From contig JAFGKZ010000168.1 in assembly GCA_016928315.1 (NCBI GenBank), forward strand, positions 1-45,790: a stretch of DNA of 45,790 nt, written 5' to 3'. The position numbers and the translations under genes are program-made. Every line of letters starts with the position of its first letter. Positions within the stretch are counted from its first letter, which is position 1. This document shows positions 34,204-43,292 of this stretch, piece after piece. The stretch comes from Calditrichaceae bacterium. GTDB lineage: Bacteria > Calditrichota > Calditrichia > Calditrichales > Calditrichaceae. Below the pieces are notes generated by a model. The model did not search any database. It saw only the letters and a list, made by a program, of their open reading frames with translations, and had not been told where the DNA came from.

Positions 34204-34228
34204 TTTGATATATTAGAAAGATATCAAA
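34204..34228. promoter_or_regulatory. inverted repeat upstream of ferritin gene
   Basis: TTTGATAT (34204-34211) and ATATCAAA (34221-34228), a perfect 8-base repeat with a 9-base spacer, end 32 bases before the ferritin ATG and about 19 before its GAGGAG site. It could be an operator for an iron or peroxide regulator, or a hairpin in the leader. The spacing does not fit the Fur 19-base or PerR 7-1-7 layout. Confidence 0.4.
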
Positions 34229-34260
34229 ATAAATGCAAAATTAATCAGAGGAGTTATATA

Positions 34261-34773
34261 ATGATAAGTAAAAAAATTGAAAAGGCATTTAATGATCAGA
34301 TAAATGCTGAATTGTATTCGGAATATTTGTATCTGGCCATGTCCGCGTATTGTGAAACCATCGATTTACCCGGCTTTGCCGCCTGGATGAAACAGCAGGC
34401 TGCTGAGGAACACATTCATGCTATGCGATTTTATGATTTTGTTTTCGACCGCGATGGCCGCGTAGAACTGGAAGCGATCGCCAAACCGCAGGCTGAGTAT
34501 AAATCGATTCTGGATATGTTTGAAAATGTTTTGAAACATGAACAGCATGTAACAAAACTGATTCATGATTTATACGCCCTGGCATTAAAGGAAAACGATT
34601 ATGCGGCTCAGGTGGAACTTCAATGGTTTATTGCCGAGCAGGTCGAAGAAGAAAAAACGGCAAAAGATATTATTCAGCAATTAAAGTGGGTTGGTGATAA
34701 ATCCACTGCTCTTTATATGCTGGATCAGAAACTGGCAGCGCGGCCGGCGCCGACTACAGCAGAAGCAGAATAA
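34261..34773 (+). CDS. ftnA: ferritin
   Basis: 170 residues. A ferritin four-helix bundle of the FtnA type: the ferroxidase ligands Glu (near 17, INAELYSEYLYLAM), Glu50 and His53 (AAEEHIHAMRF), and later Glu and Gln (LQWFIAEQVEEEKTA) are intact. It stores iron as ferric mineral in a 24-mer cage in the cytoplasm. No haem ligand is evident. The start has GAGGAG eight bases upstream; a 13-base hairpin terminator follows. Confidence 0.95.
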   Translation: MISKKIEKAFNDQINAELYSEYLYLAMSAYCETIDLPGFAAWMKQQAAEEHIHAMRFYDFVFDRDGRVELEAIAKPQAEYKSILDMFENVLKHEQHVTKLIHDLYALALKENDYAAQVELQWFIAEQVEEEKTAKDIIQQLKWVGDKSTALYMLDQKLAARPAPTTAEAE

Positions 34774-34783
34774 ATATTTTATA

Positions 34784-34825
34784 ATAATCGCTTCCACCTG
34801 AATGATGGAAGCGATTATATTTTCT
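34784..34825. terminator. rho-independent terminator after the ferritin gene, shared with hflC
   Basis: ATAATCGCTTCCA (34784-34796) pairs perfectly with TGGAAGCGATTAT (34806-34818), a 13-base stem with a 9-base loop, followed by ATTTTC. It ends the ferritin transcript. It also overlaps the last bases of the convergent hflC region, so it may work for that transcript too. Confidence 0.85.
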
Positions 34826-35783
34826 ACCTGCCTGATTGTTTTTCTAAAAATTTATAATAATCACTCTCTGTAGATAAAATCAGCCAGTCTTTTTCAGAGA
34901 AAGAAGTTTTATAGGTTTCCAGAGTTTTCAGAAAACGATAAAATTCCCTTGAATCTGCATTCTGATCATAAGCGCGGGCATAAATTGCTGTAGCTTCCGC
35001 ATCAGCCTTGCCTATGATAGTTTGGGCTTCACGATAGGCTTCAGATTGAATCTGCTTAAGATCGCGTTCTTTATCACCAATAATTTTTGATGCTTCACCC
35101 TGACCTTCAGAACGATATTTGTCAGCAATTCGTTTACGTTCTGTAATCATACGCTCATAAATTTTACGCTGGACTTCTTCTACATAATTAATACGTTTAA
35201 AGCGCATATCAAGCACTTCCACACCCAGTTCTTTGGCGCGCGTAGAAGCCGCTGCAAGGATTTCACGGGTAATTTTATCTCGTCCAATTTCTATTTCAGG
35301 GAAAACTTCTGAATCATCAGCGCCTTCCATAATATCCATATCTACAACGGGTTTACGATTGGTACTGCGAACAATTTCAACCAAATCATGTTTAGCCACG
35401 GCATTTCGCGTTTCACCGTCCAGAATATCATCCAACCGGGCTTGTGCGCCGCGTTCATCCCTAACGCGCTGGAAAAACAACAATGGATCAGATATTCGCC
35501 AGCGGGCATAGCAGTCTACCCAAACAAATCGTTTATCTTTTGTCGGTACCTGGTTTGCATCACCGTCCCATTCCAGAAAACGTTTGTCAAATCGATTTGC
35601 ATCCTGAATGATAGGTACTTTGAAATGAATACCGGGATCAGTAATTGCCTCTCCAACGGGTTTACCAAATTGTGTAATAATCACCTGTTCCGTTTCATTA
35701 ACTACAAACGCCGATGAAAAAATAACAATTAAAACAATCAATACTAAAACTGCTATGGGAATCATTTTTTTACTTTGCATCAT
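34824..35783 (-). CDS. hflC: protease modulator HflC
   Basis: 319 residues. An N-terminal helix (about 7-27, MIPIAVLVLIVLIVIFSSAF) and a band-7/SPFH domain (about 20-230) with FVVNETEQVIITQFGKPVGE at its start. HflC with HflK forms a large periplasmic cage that modulates the FtsH protease. The gene overlaps hflK by 14 bases. The start may instead be the next ATG (35780); GGAGGG lies before both. FtsH is not in the window. Confidence 0.95.
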   Translation of the reverse strand: MMQSKKMIPIAVLVLIVLIVIFSSAFVVNETEQVIITQFGKPVGEAITDPGIHFKVPIIQDANRFDKRFLEWDGDANQVPTKDKRFVWVDCYARWRISDPLLFFQRVRDERGAQARLDDILDGETRNAVAKHDLVEIVRSTNRKPVVDMDIMEGADDSEVFPEIEIGRDKITREILAAASTRAKELGVEVLDMRFKRINYVEEVQRKIYERMITERKRIADKYRSEGQGEASKIIGDKERDLKQIQSEAYREAQTIIGKADAEATAIYARAYDQNADSREFYRFLKTLETYKTSFSEKDWLILSTESDYYKFLEKQSGR

Positions 35784-36759
35784 TCAGCCCTCCTTTTTCA
35801 AGATTGAACAAGGGTAAAATTCCGGAGGCTTTATCGTCCGTTATTAGTTTTCTTCCAACCTTTGACATAACTTCATTTAGAGTTTCCAAATAAAGCCTTT
35901 GACGCGTAACTTCCCTTGCTCTGGCATATTCCCGAAACTGGGCCTTAAAACGTTCTGCATCGCCTTTAGCATTATTAACACGTTCCAAAGCATAGCCCCT
36001 GGCTTCTTCAATCTGTCTTTGTGCTTCACCCTTTGCTTTTGGAATAACTTTATTGTATTCCGAACGTGCCTGATTGATGAGTTTTTCTTTTTCCTGCTGT
36101 GCTTCATTTACTTCATTAAATGAAGGCTTCACTTCATCCGGCGGATTAACATCCTGAAGCACAACCTGATCCACTTTAATACCGGTTTCATAGCTATCGC
36201 ATAATTCCTGAATTTTTACTTCCACAGCTAAAGCAATTTCCTGACGCCCAACTGTTAAAACTTCATTGACTGTTCGATCCCCAACGATATTCCGCATCAC
36301 AGCTTCAGTAATATCACGGAAAGTCGTTTCAGCGTTTCTCACCTTAAACAAATATTTATAAGGATCACTGATACGGTATTGTACAATCCATTCTACCTGA
36401 GCGGCATTTAAGTCACCTGTAAGCATTAACGATTCATCCTGGAAACGATTTGCAGCATACTCCGATCTTACGCCCGCTCTGAGAGTCCGAAATCCAAATT
36501 CCTGTTTAATTTGCCGTTCCACCGGAACTTTAATAACATCTTCAACTCCAAAAGGTATTTTGAAATTGAGTCCGGAAGGCGCCTGTCGGGTATATTTTCC
36601 AAAGCGCAAAATAATTCCCACTTCTTCAGGATTTACCGTAAACCAGCTTTGCCATATAAAAAGTAGTATGATAATTGCAACAAAGATCCACAGTATGTTT
36701 CTCCCGGAAATATTCGGCGGTTTAAAATTGCTTAGATCAAACTGATCTGATTGTGCCAT
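35770..36759 (-). CDS. hflK: FtsH protease activity modulator HflK
   Basis: 329 residues. A short cytoplasmic N-terminus, one helix (about 20-42, NILWIFVAIIILLFIWQSWF) and an SPFH domain starting VNPEEVGIILRFGKYTR, with a charged coiled-coil tail rich in Ala, Glu and Arg (about 220-300). It is shorter than E. coli HflK, lacking the glycine-rich N-terminal tail. A strong ribosome binding site (GGAGG, spacing 7) sets the start. Its partner hflC overlaps downstream. Confidence 0.95.
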   Translation of the reverse strand: MAQSDQFDLSNFKPPNISGRNILWIFVAIIILLFIWQSWFTVNPEEVGIILRFGKYTRQAPSGLNFKIPFGVEDVIKVPVERQIKQEFGFRTLRAGVRSEYAANRFQDESLMLTGDLNAAQVEWIVQYRISDPYKYLFKVRNAETTFRDITEAVMRNIVGDRTVNEVLTVGRQEIALAVEVKIQELCDSYETGIKVDQVVLQDVNPPDEVKPSFNEVNEAQQEKEKLINQARSEYNKVIPKAKGEAQRQIEEARGYALERVNNAKGDAERFKAQFREYARAREVTRQRLYLETLNEVMSKVGRKLITDDKASGILPLFNLEKGGLNDAK

Positions 36760-36821
36760 ATATTTACCTCCTTTAATTTATTGTTGAACATTTTGATTCT
36801 GATTACACTTATAACCTTATA

Positions 36822-37382
36822 TTATTCATTTTGAGATGAATCCGGCTTTACTAATTCATCGGATTCACTCATCTTGTCCAATACTTCTAATATTTGTTGT
36901 GAATGAGCTCCGGTATCAACCTTATCAAAGATGTGCATAATCTCACCGGACTCATCAATCAAATAGGTAATCCGTTTTGCGCCGATAAATCCGAGCATTC
37001 CTCCCTTTGCGCCATATAATTCCGAAACTTGCTTTTCAGTATCCGATAGAAGCACAAACGGCAATTGATTTTCTTCGATAAAATTCTGATGAGATTCCGC
37101 ATCATCATAACTGATTCCTAAAATGACAAGGCCCCTTTTTTGTAAAACTTCATAATTATCACGCAGATTGCAGGCCTCTTTTGTACAACCCGGCGTGCCG
37201 TTCTTTGGGTAAAAATATAAAACAATTATTTTACCCCGATAATCAGATAACTTGTGTAAATTGCCATAGGCATCGGGCAATTCAAAATCTGGGGCTTTCG
37301 TGCCGATCGTTAGCAGATCACCTGCTGTTACAAAGGAAATTAAAATACCTAAAAATATAAAGATCATTTGATAAAAATACAT
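36822..37382 (-). CDS. Bcp/PrxQ-type peroxiredoxin, with predicted signal peptide
   Basis: 186 residues from the ATG at 37382, chosen because GAGGG precedes it by 6 bases; an in-frame start 26 codons earlier gives a hydrophilic stretch with no signal. The N-terminus (MYFYQMIFIFLGILISFVTA) is a Sec signal or anchor, so the enzyme should be exported. The thioredoxin-fold signature APDFELPDAYGNLHKLSDYRG and the active-site segment NGTPGCTKEACN hold Cys66 (peroxidatic) and Cys71 (resolving, five residues on as in PrxQ). It reduces peroxides with a thiol donor. It lies 62 bases upstream of hflK. Confidence 0.9.
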   Translation of the reverse strand: MYFYQMIFIFLGILISFVTAGDLLTIGTKAPDFELPDAYGNLHKLSDYRGKIIVLYFYPKNGTPGCTKEACNLRDNYEVLQKRGLVILGISYDDAESHQNFIEENQLPFVLLSDTEKQVSELYGAKGGMLGFIGAKRITYLIDESGEIMHIFDKVDTGAHSQQILEVLDKMSESDELVKPDSSQNE

Positions 37383-37633
37383 ATGATCCCTCGCTATTAG
37401 ATAATTTGTATTATTGGTTATTATTAACTCCGGAAGTGTAAAATAATTTACCAAAAGCACTTAATCAATAAAAATTATTATTTGTTTAATCCGATCAGAA
37501 TGTCCTTATTTAATTAAATTCGTTTAACAATTTACATCTTTGCATAATTTTTGCAAATTAGAAGGACTTGATTAATTAATATAACCTTTATAAAATTCAC
37601 ATTTTTAAACGCAAATGAAACTATGAGGATTCC

Positions 37634-38248
37634 ATGGAGTATTGCCCGTATTGTTCAACGACCGTAAGCCCATCACAAAAAGTATGTCCAAAATGTAAAA
37701 AATCTTTGGACATAGAAAAATTACAATCTATGTATGAATCATCCGAAACTACCCAAATTGATAAAAAAGTAAAAAAGCAGATATGGTTTAAAGAACACTC
37801 CCATATTATTTATCCGATTATTACTTTAATTGTTGGTGTAATTGCAGGTATAATAGGCGCTTATTCGTTCGCACAAGTGGAATTTATTAATGAACGTTCC
37901 GATTATAAAGATCAAATCAGCCAGTTACAGCAACAGATTACTTCTGGAAAAGCGGCCGCTAATAATACTCAGGGAGAATTAAAACAGCAATTAGACAGAA
38001 AAGATGCACATATTAAAATTTTAAAAGAACAGCGCGATCTCATCAGCAAAATTATTAACTTTACGCGACGCTTAACTACCAATAGCGCAATTACACCGAA
38101 TACCGTTGAAGAGGGTGAGTACTACAATCGGAATATTCGGTATTTGATACGCCAGTTTGAAAATCAAACTCAATTGCTTGTAGAGGGAAATTTTGAAGCC
38201 GATCCAGGTTACAATTTACAAACTGTGCCTCAATTGTTAAGCGAATAG
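37634..38248 (+). CDS. zinc-ribbon and coiled-coil membrane protein
   Basis: 204 residues. The N-terminus is a zinc ribbon, MEYCPYCSTTVSPSQKVCPK with a fourth cysteine just after (CPYC and CPKC). After a lysine-rich linker there is one transmembrane helix (about 57-78, HIIYPIITLIVGVIAGIIGAY) and a coiled-coil (about 85-135, SDYKDQISQLQQQITSGK and following). The C-terminus is hydrophilic. The zinc ribbon would be cytoplasmic and the coiled-coil outside. Function unknown. GAGGA lies five bases before the ATG. Confidence 0.75.
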   Translation: MEYCPYCSTTVSPSQKVCPKCKKSLDIEKLQSMYESSETTQIDKKVKKQIWFKEHSHIIYPIITLIVGVIAGIIGAYSFAQVEFINERSDYKDQISQLQQQITSGKAAANNTQGELKQQLDRKDAHIKILKEQRDLISKIINFTRRLTTNSAITPNTVEEGEYYNRNIRYLIRQFENQTQLLVEGNFEADPGYNLQTVPQLLSE

Positions 38249-38287
38249 GTTCGTTAAGTATATAACTATAAAAGGAAAATATGCGGG

Positions 38288-39535
38288 TTATTCGCTTATA
38301 TAATCAAGCAGAGCACTATACTCATTACCTTCTTTAAATCGCGCTAAAACCTGAATCTTTCCTTTTTTAATGGGAATATATCCTTCGAATAAATTCCCTT
38401 GTCTATCCAAAAATGACCAATTATCATTTACTTTTACTGCAACGCCTTTAGCTCCGGGAATAAAAATCTTAAACTTCTGATTCTGTCCATCCGGAAGATA
38501 TCGAATGAGGGGTTCATACAGATAGGCATTTTGATTAATAAAAGTGGCGTATGAAAATGGAAATCCTGCTGATTTTCCTTTGCCTCCTGACGTTAAAATC
38601 TTATAATCACAGGTCCATTCAAATTTCAGAGAATTCCCCTGTTCTTTTGCATAAACGCGTAAAATATATTCTCCGGATTCGGGAATTTGAACAGCAATTC
38701 TAACGATACCGGATTTTCTCTGGCTAAAAGTCAGGTACTCCGGCAATGGATTTTCATCCTGAAACAATTGAGCCATTAAAGACACATCATCCGGTACATA
38801 AAATTCAACTTTGGCTTCATCATAAATATCCAGTGTATTTTTGTAATGACTTTTTACCGATAATCCATATCGAAAAAAAGCGGGCTTTAAAAATAAATAA
38901 TCTTCAAATTCTCTTAACGATATTGGTTGATTGATTAATTGCCATCGTTCATCTTCCGGCAAATGATCGAGAATAAAGGATTCCGGCGGGGTTAAAAAAT
39001 AATGATCCTGAAACCGTCGGACAAAACGGTTATTTTCATCAATATAACCGGCCCCCCATGTTACATCCAGTAGGTGCCATGTTCCATGTATTTTGACTGC
39101 GTTCCAGGCATGATTGGGATTATCGTTAAAACGATCACCAATTCTATAATCATATCCTTTTGAGTATCCGATAACTTGCACCATTTCAATATCCACAGCA
39201 TTGGCAAGCTCTGCCATCAACCGCGAATAACCGTCACAGACCGTACTTCGTTCTTTCAATATCTGTTTAACGGATCGTTGTTTATTATATTTCATTAAAT
39301 AACTTTGCACGTCGTAATTAATATTTTCCGTTACCCAGCGATACAAGGCCCGTACTTTTTCCTTTTCGGTCTGAGCCGGTTTAATTAAATAGGAGGCCAG
39401 CGTTTTTATGTTTTCTGCTGTATGAGCAGGTGTATTCAGAGCATGGCTATCGATATCAGAATATTGTTCAAAACCAGATTGAGCTAATAAAAAAGAAAGC
39501 CAAACAGCCGGCATAATGAGAATAAAAATTTTCAT
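38288..39535 (-). CDS. transglutaminase-like domain protein, secreted
   Basis: 415 residues from the ATG at 39535, because GAGGG lies nine bases before it but immediately next to the earlier ATG. A signal peptide (MKIFILIMPAVWLSFLLAQ) leads to a papain-like transglutaminase domain (about 50-190) with the catalytic triad: Cys in STVCDGYSRLMAELA, His in NDNPNHAWNAVKI and Asp in WHLLDVTWGAGYI. The C-terminal half (about 220-415) is beta-rich with Ig-like strands. The family (KyE/cyk3-type) covers proteases and cross-linkers; the activity is not readable. The stop is 39 bases from the convergent zinc-ribbon gene. Confidence 0.9.
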   Translation of the reverse strand: MKIFILIMPAVWLSFLLAQSGFEQYSDIDSHALNTPAHTAENIKTLASYLIKPAQTEKEKVRALYRWVTENINYDVQSYLMKYNKQRSVKQILKERSTVCDGYSRLMAELANAVDIEMVQVIGYSKGYDYRIGDRFNDNPNHAWNAVKIHGTWHLLDVTWGAGYIDENNRFVRRFQDHYFLTPPESFILDHLPEDERWQLINQPISLREFEDYLFLKPAFFRYGLSVKSHYKNTLDIYDEAKVEFYVPDDVSLMAQLFQDENPLPEYLTFSQRKSGIVRIAVQIPESGEYILRVYAKEQGNSLKFEWTCDYKILTSGGKGKSAGFPFSYATFINQNAYLYEPLIRYLPDGQNQKFKIFIPGAKGVAVKVNDNWSFLDRQGNLFEGYIPIKKGKIQVLARFKEGNEYSALLDYISE

Positions 39536-39560
39536 TAAAAGCATCCCTCAATCACTACAA

Positions 39561-40265
39561 TTACCATGGATTGGTTGCCCAGACAGACAACTCCGGTATA
39601 AATCCACGATCGTCCATTTCCAGAACAGCTTTAATGGTATAGGCAATTTCTTCTGAACTTAATTTATTGTCAACGGGTTTTCTTTCAATCCGGTCAGTGC
39701 TGCCAAATGCTGTAGCGACTTCCGATGGATTCACCTGAATAACACGTACATTGTATTTTCTCAGCTCTGCCTGCCAGGCTTGTGTCATCGCCCGTAAGGC
39801 AAATTTTGTGGCTGAATAAACCGTCGAACGGGCATCGCTTTTCAAAGCCGAGGTAGATCCGATATTTATAATATGTCCATGATTTTGTTTTTTAAAAAGA
39901 ACTGCTGCTTTTGATGCCATTAATGCTGCACCGAAAACATTTACACGATATACAGAGTCCAGATCTTGCAATTGCAATTCATCAATTAAGGGACGACGCC
40001 CTCCAATGCCGGCATTATTAATCAGGCAATCCAGCGTTTGAAATTCTTTTAAAAATATCTGATATGTACGTTCAATATCTTCTACCACTGCAACATCGGC
40101 AACAATCGGGAATGCTCCGGTTTCTTTAGCGGCTGCATGTAATCGGCCTTTATCACGTCCGGTAATAGCTACATTCGCCCCGGATTCCATCAGTAGTTTT
40201 GCAGAAGCTTTACCAATGCCCAGACTTCCGCCGGTGATTAGTATATTGCTGTCTTTAATATTCAT
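39561..40265 (-). CDS. short-chain dehydrogenase/reductase (SDR family)
   Basis: 234 residues. The classical SDR motifs are present: TGGSLGIGKA (nucleotide binding), NNAGIG, the catalytic serine in NIGSTSALKS and YSATK (Tyr-Lys). The C-terminal end, EMDDRGFIPELSVWATNPW, is the pattern of the sepiapterin-reductase or 3-ketoacyl-ACP reductase-like group. The substrate is not readable. An AAAGGGG site seven bases before ATG sets the start. It is 25 bases upstream of the transglutaminase-like gene on the same strand, so they are probably one transcript. Confidence 0.93.
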   Translation of the reverse strand: MNIKDSNILITGGSLGIGKASAKLLMESGANVAITGRDKGRLHAAAKETGAFPIVADVAVVEDIERTYQIFLKEFQTLDCLINNAGIGGRRPLIDELQLQDLDSVYRVNVFGAALMASKAAVLFKKQNHGHIINIGSTSALKSDARSTVYSATKFALRAMTQAWQAELRKYNVRVIQVNPSEVATAFGSTDRIERKPVDNKLSSEEIAYTIKAVLEMDDRGFIPELSVWATNPW

Positions 40266-40452
40266 TTAGTATCCCCTTTTATAATTGTTATTCTTATATT
40301 TAAACGTTGATTAAATTAATTTTTATTTCATGTCTAAAAATGATATACTATAATCAAATTAAGTCATGAGGAACCATAAACCTATTTAACCGTACCAAGA
40401 TTTAATTTTTTAAGTTTGATTTCAGTATATTCTAATTTAAAGGAAAAATTCG

Positions 40453-43281
40453 ATGAGAATAAAGAGAATATCCCTTGGATTAATACTTTTACTTCTTATA
40501 ACCTGTTCAGAAAAACGATTATACATCTATCAGGAAAAACCGCCGGAAATAAACATTGATGACGCTTTGCCTGTTGATCCAATGATCACCAAAGGTGTCC
40601 TGGATAATGGATTAACCTATTATGTTAAATACAACGGCGTGCCGGAAAATCGCTGTGAACTGCGTTTGGCCGTGAATGCCGGCTCCATTCTTGAAGATGA
40701 TGATCAGCAGGGTCTGGCACATTTTGTTGAGCATATGGCTTTTAACGGAACTGAAAATTTTAAAAAACACGAATTGGTTGACTACCTGGAATCGATTGGT
40801 ATGCGCTTTGGTCCTGAGATTAATGCTTATACCAGTTTTGATGAAACCATCTATATGCTGCAGTTAGCAACCGACAGTATGGATGTTGTTAAAACCGGCT
40901 TTCAGGTACTATACGACTGGGCGCATTTGGTTGCATTTGACAGCATCGAAATTGAAAGAGAGCGCGGTGTGGTTATTGAAGAATGGCGTTTAGGCCAGGG
41001 CGCCGATAATCGTATGCGTGATAAACAATTGCCTGTTCTCTTTAAGGGATCAAAATACGCCAATCGACTTCCCATTGGCCAGAAAGCTGTATTGGATACA
41101 TTCAAACATGAAACGCTTAAATCTTTTTATAAAGACTGGTATCGCCCGGATTTGATGGCTGTAATGGCCGTTGGTGATTTTGATCCTGAAGAAATAGAGC
41201 AAATCATCATTGATAAATTTTCCAATATTCCTGCAAAAAAATCCCCAAAAGAACGCATTGACTTTACTGTACCGGATAATAAGGAAACCTTGTTTGCAAT
41301 TGCTTCCGATCCCGAGGCAACCCAATCGAGTATCAGCATTTATTATAAATTACCGGATGAAAAAGAACAAACCGTACGTGACTACCGGCGTATGCTAATC
41401 GGTCATTTATACAATGGCATGTTTAATCAACGATTGGCTGAGTTGGCCCAGCAAAGCGATCCGCCATACCTTTTTGCTTACTCTGGTGACGGCCGGTTTG
41501 TACGAGGCAGAAATTTTTATACCCTTTCCGCTATGGTTAAAGATAACGGTATTCCCCTTGCTATGCAGACTCTTTTAGAAGAGGCCAAGCGTGTTAAAGA
41601 CTTTGGTTTTACTGAAACAGAGCTGGAACGGGAAAAATTAAATTTGCTACGCGGAATGGAAAAGCTGTTTCGTGAACGTACTCAAATGAATTCAAATGCC
41701 TTTGCAGCAGAATATATCCGCAATTTTATGTTTGATGAACCCATCCCGGGTATAACTTATGAGTACTATATCTTTCAGCAATTCGTACCAGGGATTTCAT
41801 TGAACGAAGTAAATGGGCTGGCCAATTACTGGATTTCTGATTCGAATCGCGTGGTTCTGGCAGACTATCCGGAGAAGGAGGGAATTGATCCCTTAAATGA
41901 GGAGCTGCTCAATACCATTATAGAAACCATAGATTCCTCAAAAGTTGATCCGTATATCGATGATACCCTTGATCAACCGCTATTATCTGAAAAACCGGTT
42001 GGTACAAAAATTAAAGAGGAAAAAGATATTGATGAAATTGAAGTTACTGAACTTACGTTGGAAAATGGGATACGAGTCATTTTAAAACCGACACTCTTTA
42101 AAAATGACGAAATACGTTTTACCGCTTATAGCCCTGGAGGTCTTTCACTTGTTTCCACGGAAGATATTGTTCCCGGAAGAACGGCAACGTCTGTTTTAGG
42201 ACAGAGTGGCATAGGAGAATTTACTGCTATCCAGCTTGAAAAATTATTAGCCGGAAAAGCCGTTAATGTATCTCCATCTATCGGTCAATTAACCGAGGGA
42301 TTTTCCGGTAACGCTTCGCCGGATGATCTCGAAATACTTTTTCAATTGATTTACTTATCCTTTACGTCACCCCGTGTGGATAGTACAGTATTTATATCGC
42401 TTCAAACCCGGTTGAGTGCATATTATCAGAATCAGGCTATGGATCCGGAGACGGCATTTGACGATTCAATTAATGCAATTACAACCCAGTATCACCCGCG
42501 TTATAAACCATTTAATCTTGAAGCCATATCAGAAATGGATATGCAAAAATCGCTGGAAATATATAGGGATCGTTTCGCTGATGCCGGAGATTTTACTTTT
42601 ATTTTTGTTGGGAATTTTGAGCTTGATAAAATTAAACCTCTGATTGAAACGTATCTTGGCGGTTTACCGGTTATAAATCGCCATGAAAGCTGGGATACTT
42701 CTACCTATGATTTTCCGTCCGGGATTAAAGAATGTATCATTAAAAAAGGTATCGAGCCTAAAAGCCAGAATTCTATTACATTTAGCGGTGACTTTGAATG
42801 GAATTCCGAGAATAGATATATCGCCCGTTCCATGCTGGATGTACTACGTATTAAACTAAGGGAACGTATTCGGGAGGATATGAGCGGCACCTACGGCGTC
42901 GGTGTAAGCGGATCATTTGATCATTATCCTAAAGAGCGGTATGAGATTGAAATATCATTTGGCTGTGATCCCGAACGGGTTGACGAGCTGACAAGAGAAG
43001 TCTTCCTGCAGATCGACAGTTTATCTCAATTTGGTACATCCAATGAATATTTACAAAAAGTTACCGAGACACAACGCCGGCAATTTGAATTGAGCCTTAA
43101 AAGTAATTCATTCTGGCTGAACAACCTGGAATACCGGTATTTTAATAATCTGGACCCTGCCGGGATTTTGGATTACTTGGATTTAGTTGAGAGTCTTGCA
43201 CTCAATGACATCCAACAAGCCGCACAAAAATATTTTAACTTTAATAACTATGTTCGAGTCGTTCTATTACCGGAAAATTAG
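40453..43281 (+). CDS. M16 family zinc metalloprotease, lipoprotein
   Basis: 942 residues. A lipoprotein signal ends at Cys18 (LLLLITC). The zinc motif is inverted HxxEH, His90-Phe-Val-Glu93-His94 (AHFVEHMAFNGTENF), and a third ligand is expected in the downstream ERGVVIEEW glutamates. Four M16 lobes follow, the second half (about 530-942) being the inactive pair with LENGIRVILKPTLFK and an Arg-Tyr pair near 870-880. It is the size of PqqL/pitrilysin-type periplasmic or outer-membrane proteases that clear peptides. It has an AAAGGA site. It converges with a lipoprotein gene 11 bases downstream. Confidence 0.95.
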   Translation: MRIKRISLGLILLLLITCSEKRLYIYQEKPPEINIDDALPVDPMITKGVLDNGLTYYVKYNGVPENRCELRLAVNAGSILEDDDQQGLAHFVEHMAFNGTENFKKHELVDYLESIGMRFGPEINAYTSFDETIYMLQLATDSMDVVKTGFQVLYDWAHLVAFDSIEIERERGVVIEEWRLGQGADNRMRDKQLPVLFKGSKYANRLPIGQKAVLDTFKHETLKSFYKDWYRPDLMAVMAVGDFDPEEIEQIIIDKFSNIPAKKSPKERIDFTVPDNKETLFAIASDPEATQSSISIYYKLPDEKEQTVRDYRRMLIGHLYNGMFNQRLAELAQQSDPPYLFAYSGDGRFVRGRNFYTLSAMVKDNGIPLAMQTLLEEAKRVKDFGFTETELEREKLNLLRGMEKLFRERTQMNSNAFAAEYIRNFMFDEPIPGITYEYYIFQQFVPGISLNEVNGLANYWISDSNRVVLADYPEKEGIDPLNEELLNTIIETIDSSKVDPYIDDTLDQPLLSEKPVGTKIKEEKDIDEIEVTELTLENGIRVILKPTLFKNDEIRFTAYSPGGLSLVSTEDIVPGRTATSVLGQSGIGEFTAIQLEKLLAGKAVNVSPSIGQLTEGFSGNASPDDLEILFQLIYLSFTSPRVDSTVFISLQTRLSAYYQNQAMDPETAFDDSINAITTQYHPRYKPFNLEAISEMDMQKSLEIYRDRFADAGDFTFIFVGNFELDKIKPLIETYLGGLPVINRHESWDTSTYDFPSGIKECIIKKGIEPKSQNSITFSGDFEWNSENRYIARSMLDVLRIKLRERIREDMSGTYGVGVSGSFDHYPKERYEIEISFGCDPERVDELTREVFLQIDSLSQFGTSNEYLQKVTETQRRQFELSLKSNSFWLNNLEYRYFNNLDPAGILDYLDLVESLALNDIQQAAQKYFNFNNYVRVVLLPEN

Positions 43282-43292
43282 AATATAGGTAA

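Noticed and set aside
37539-37557. TTTGCA-N7-TGCAAA between the peroxiredoxin and zinc-ribbon genes
   Set aside because: Arms of only six bases in very AT-rich DNA; expected by chance often enough not to count as an operator.
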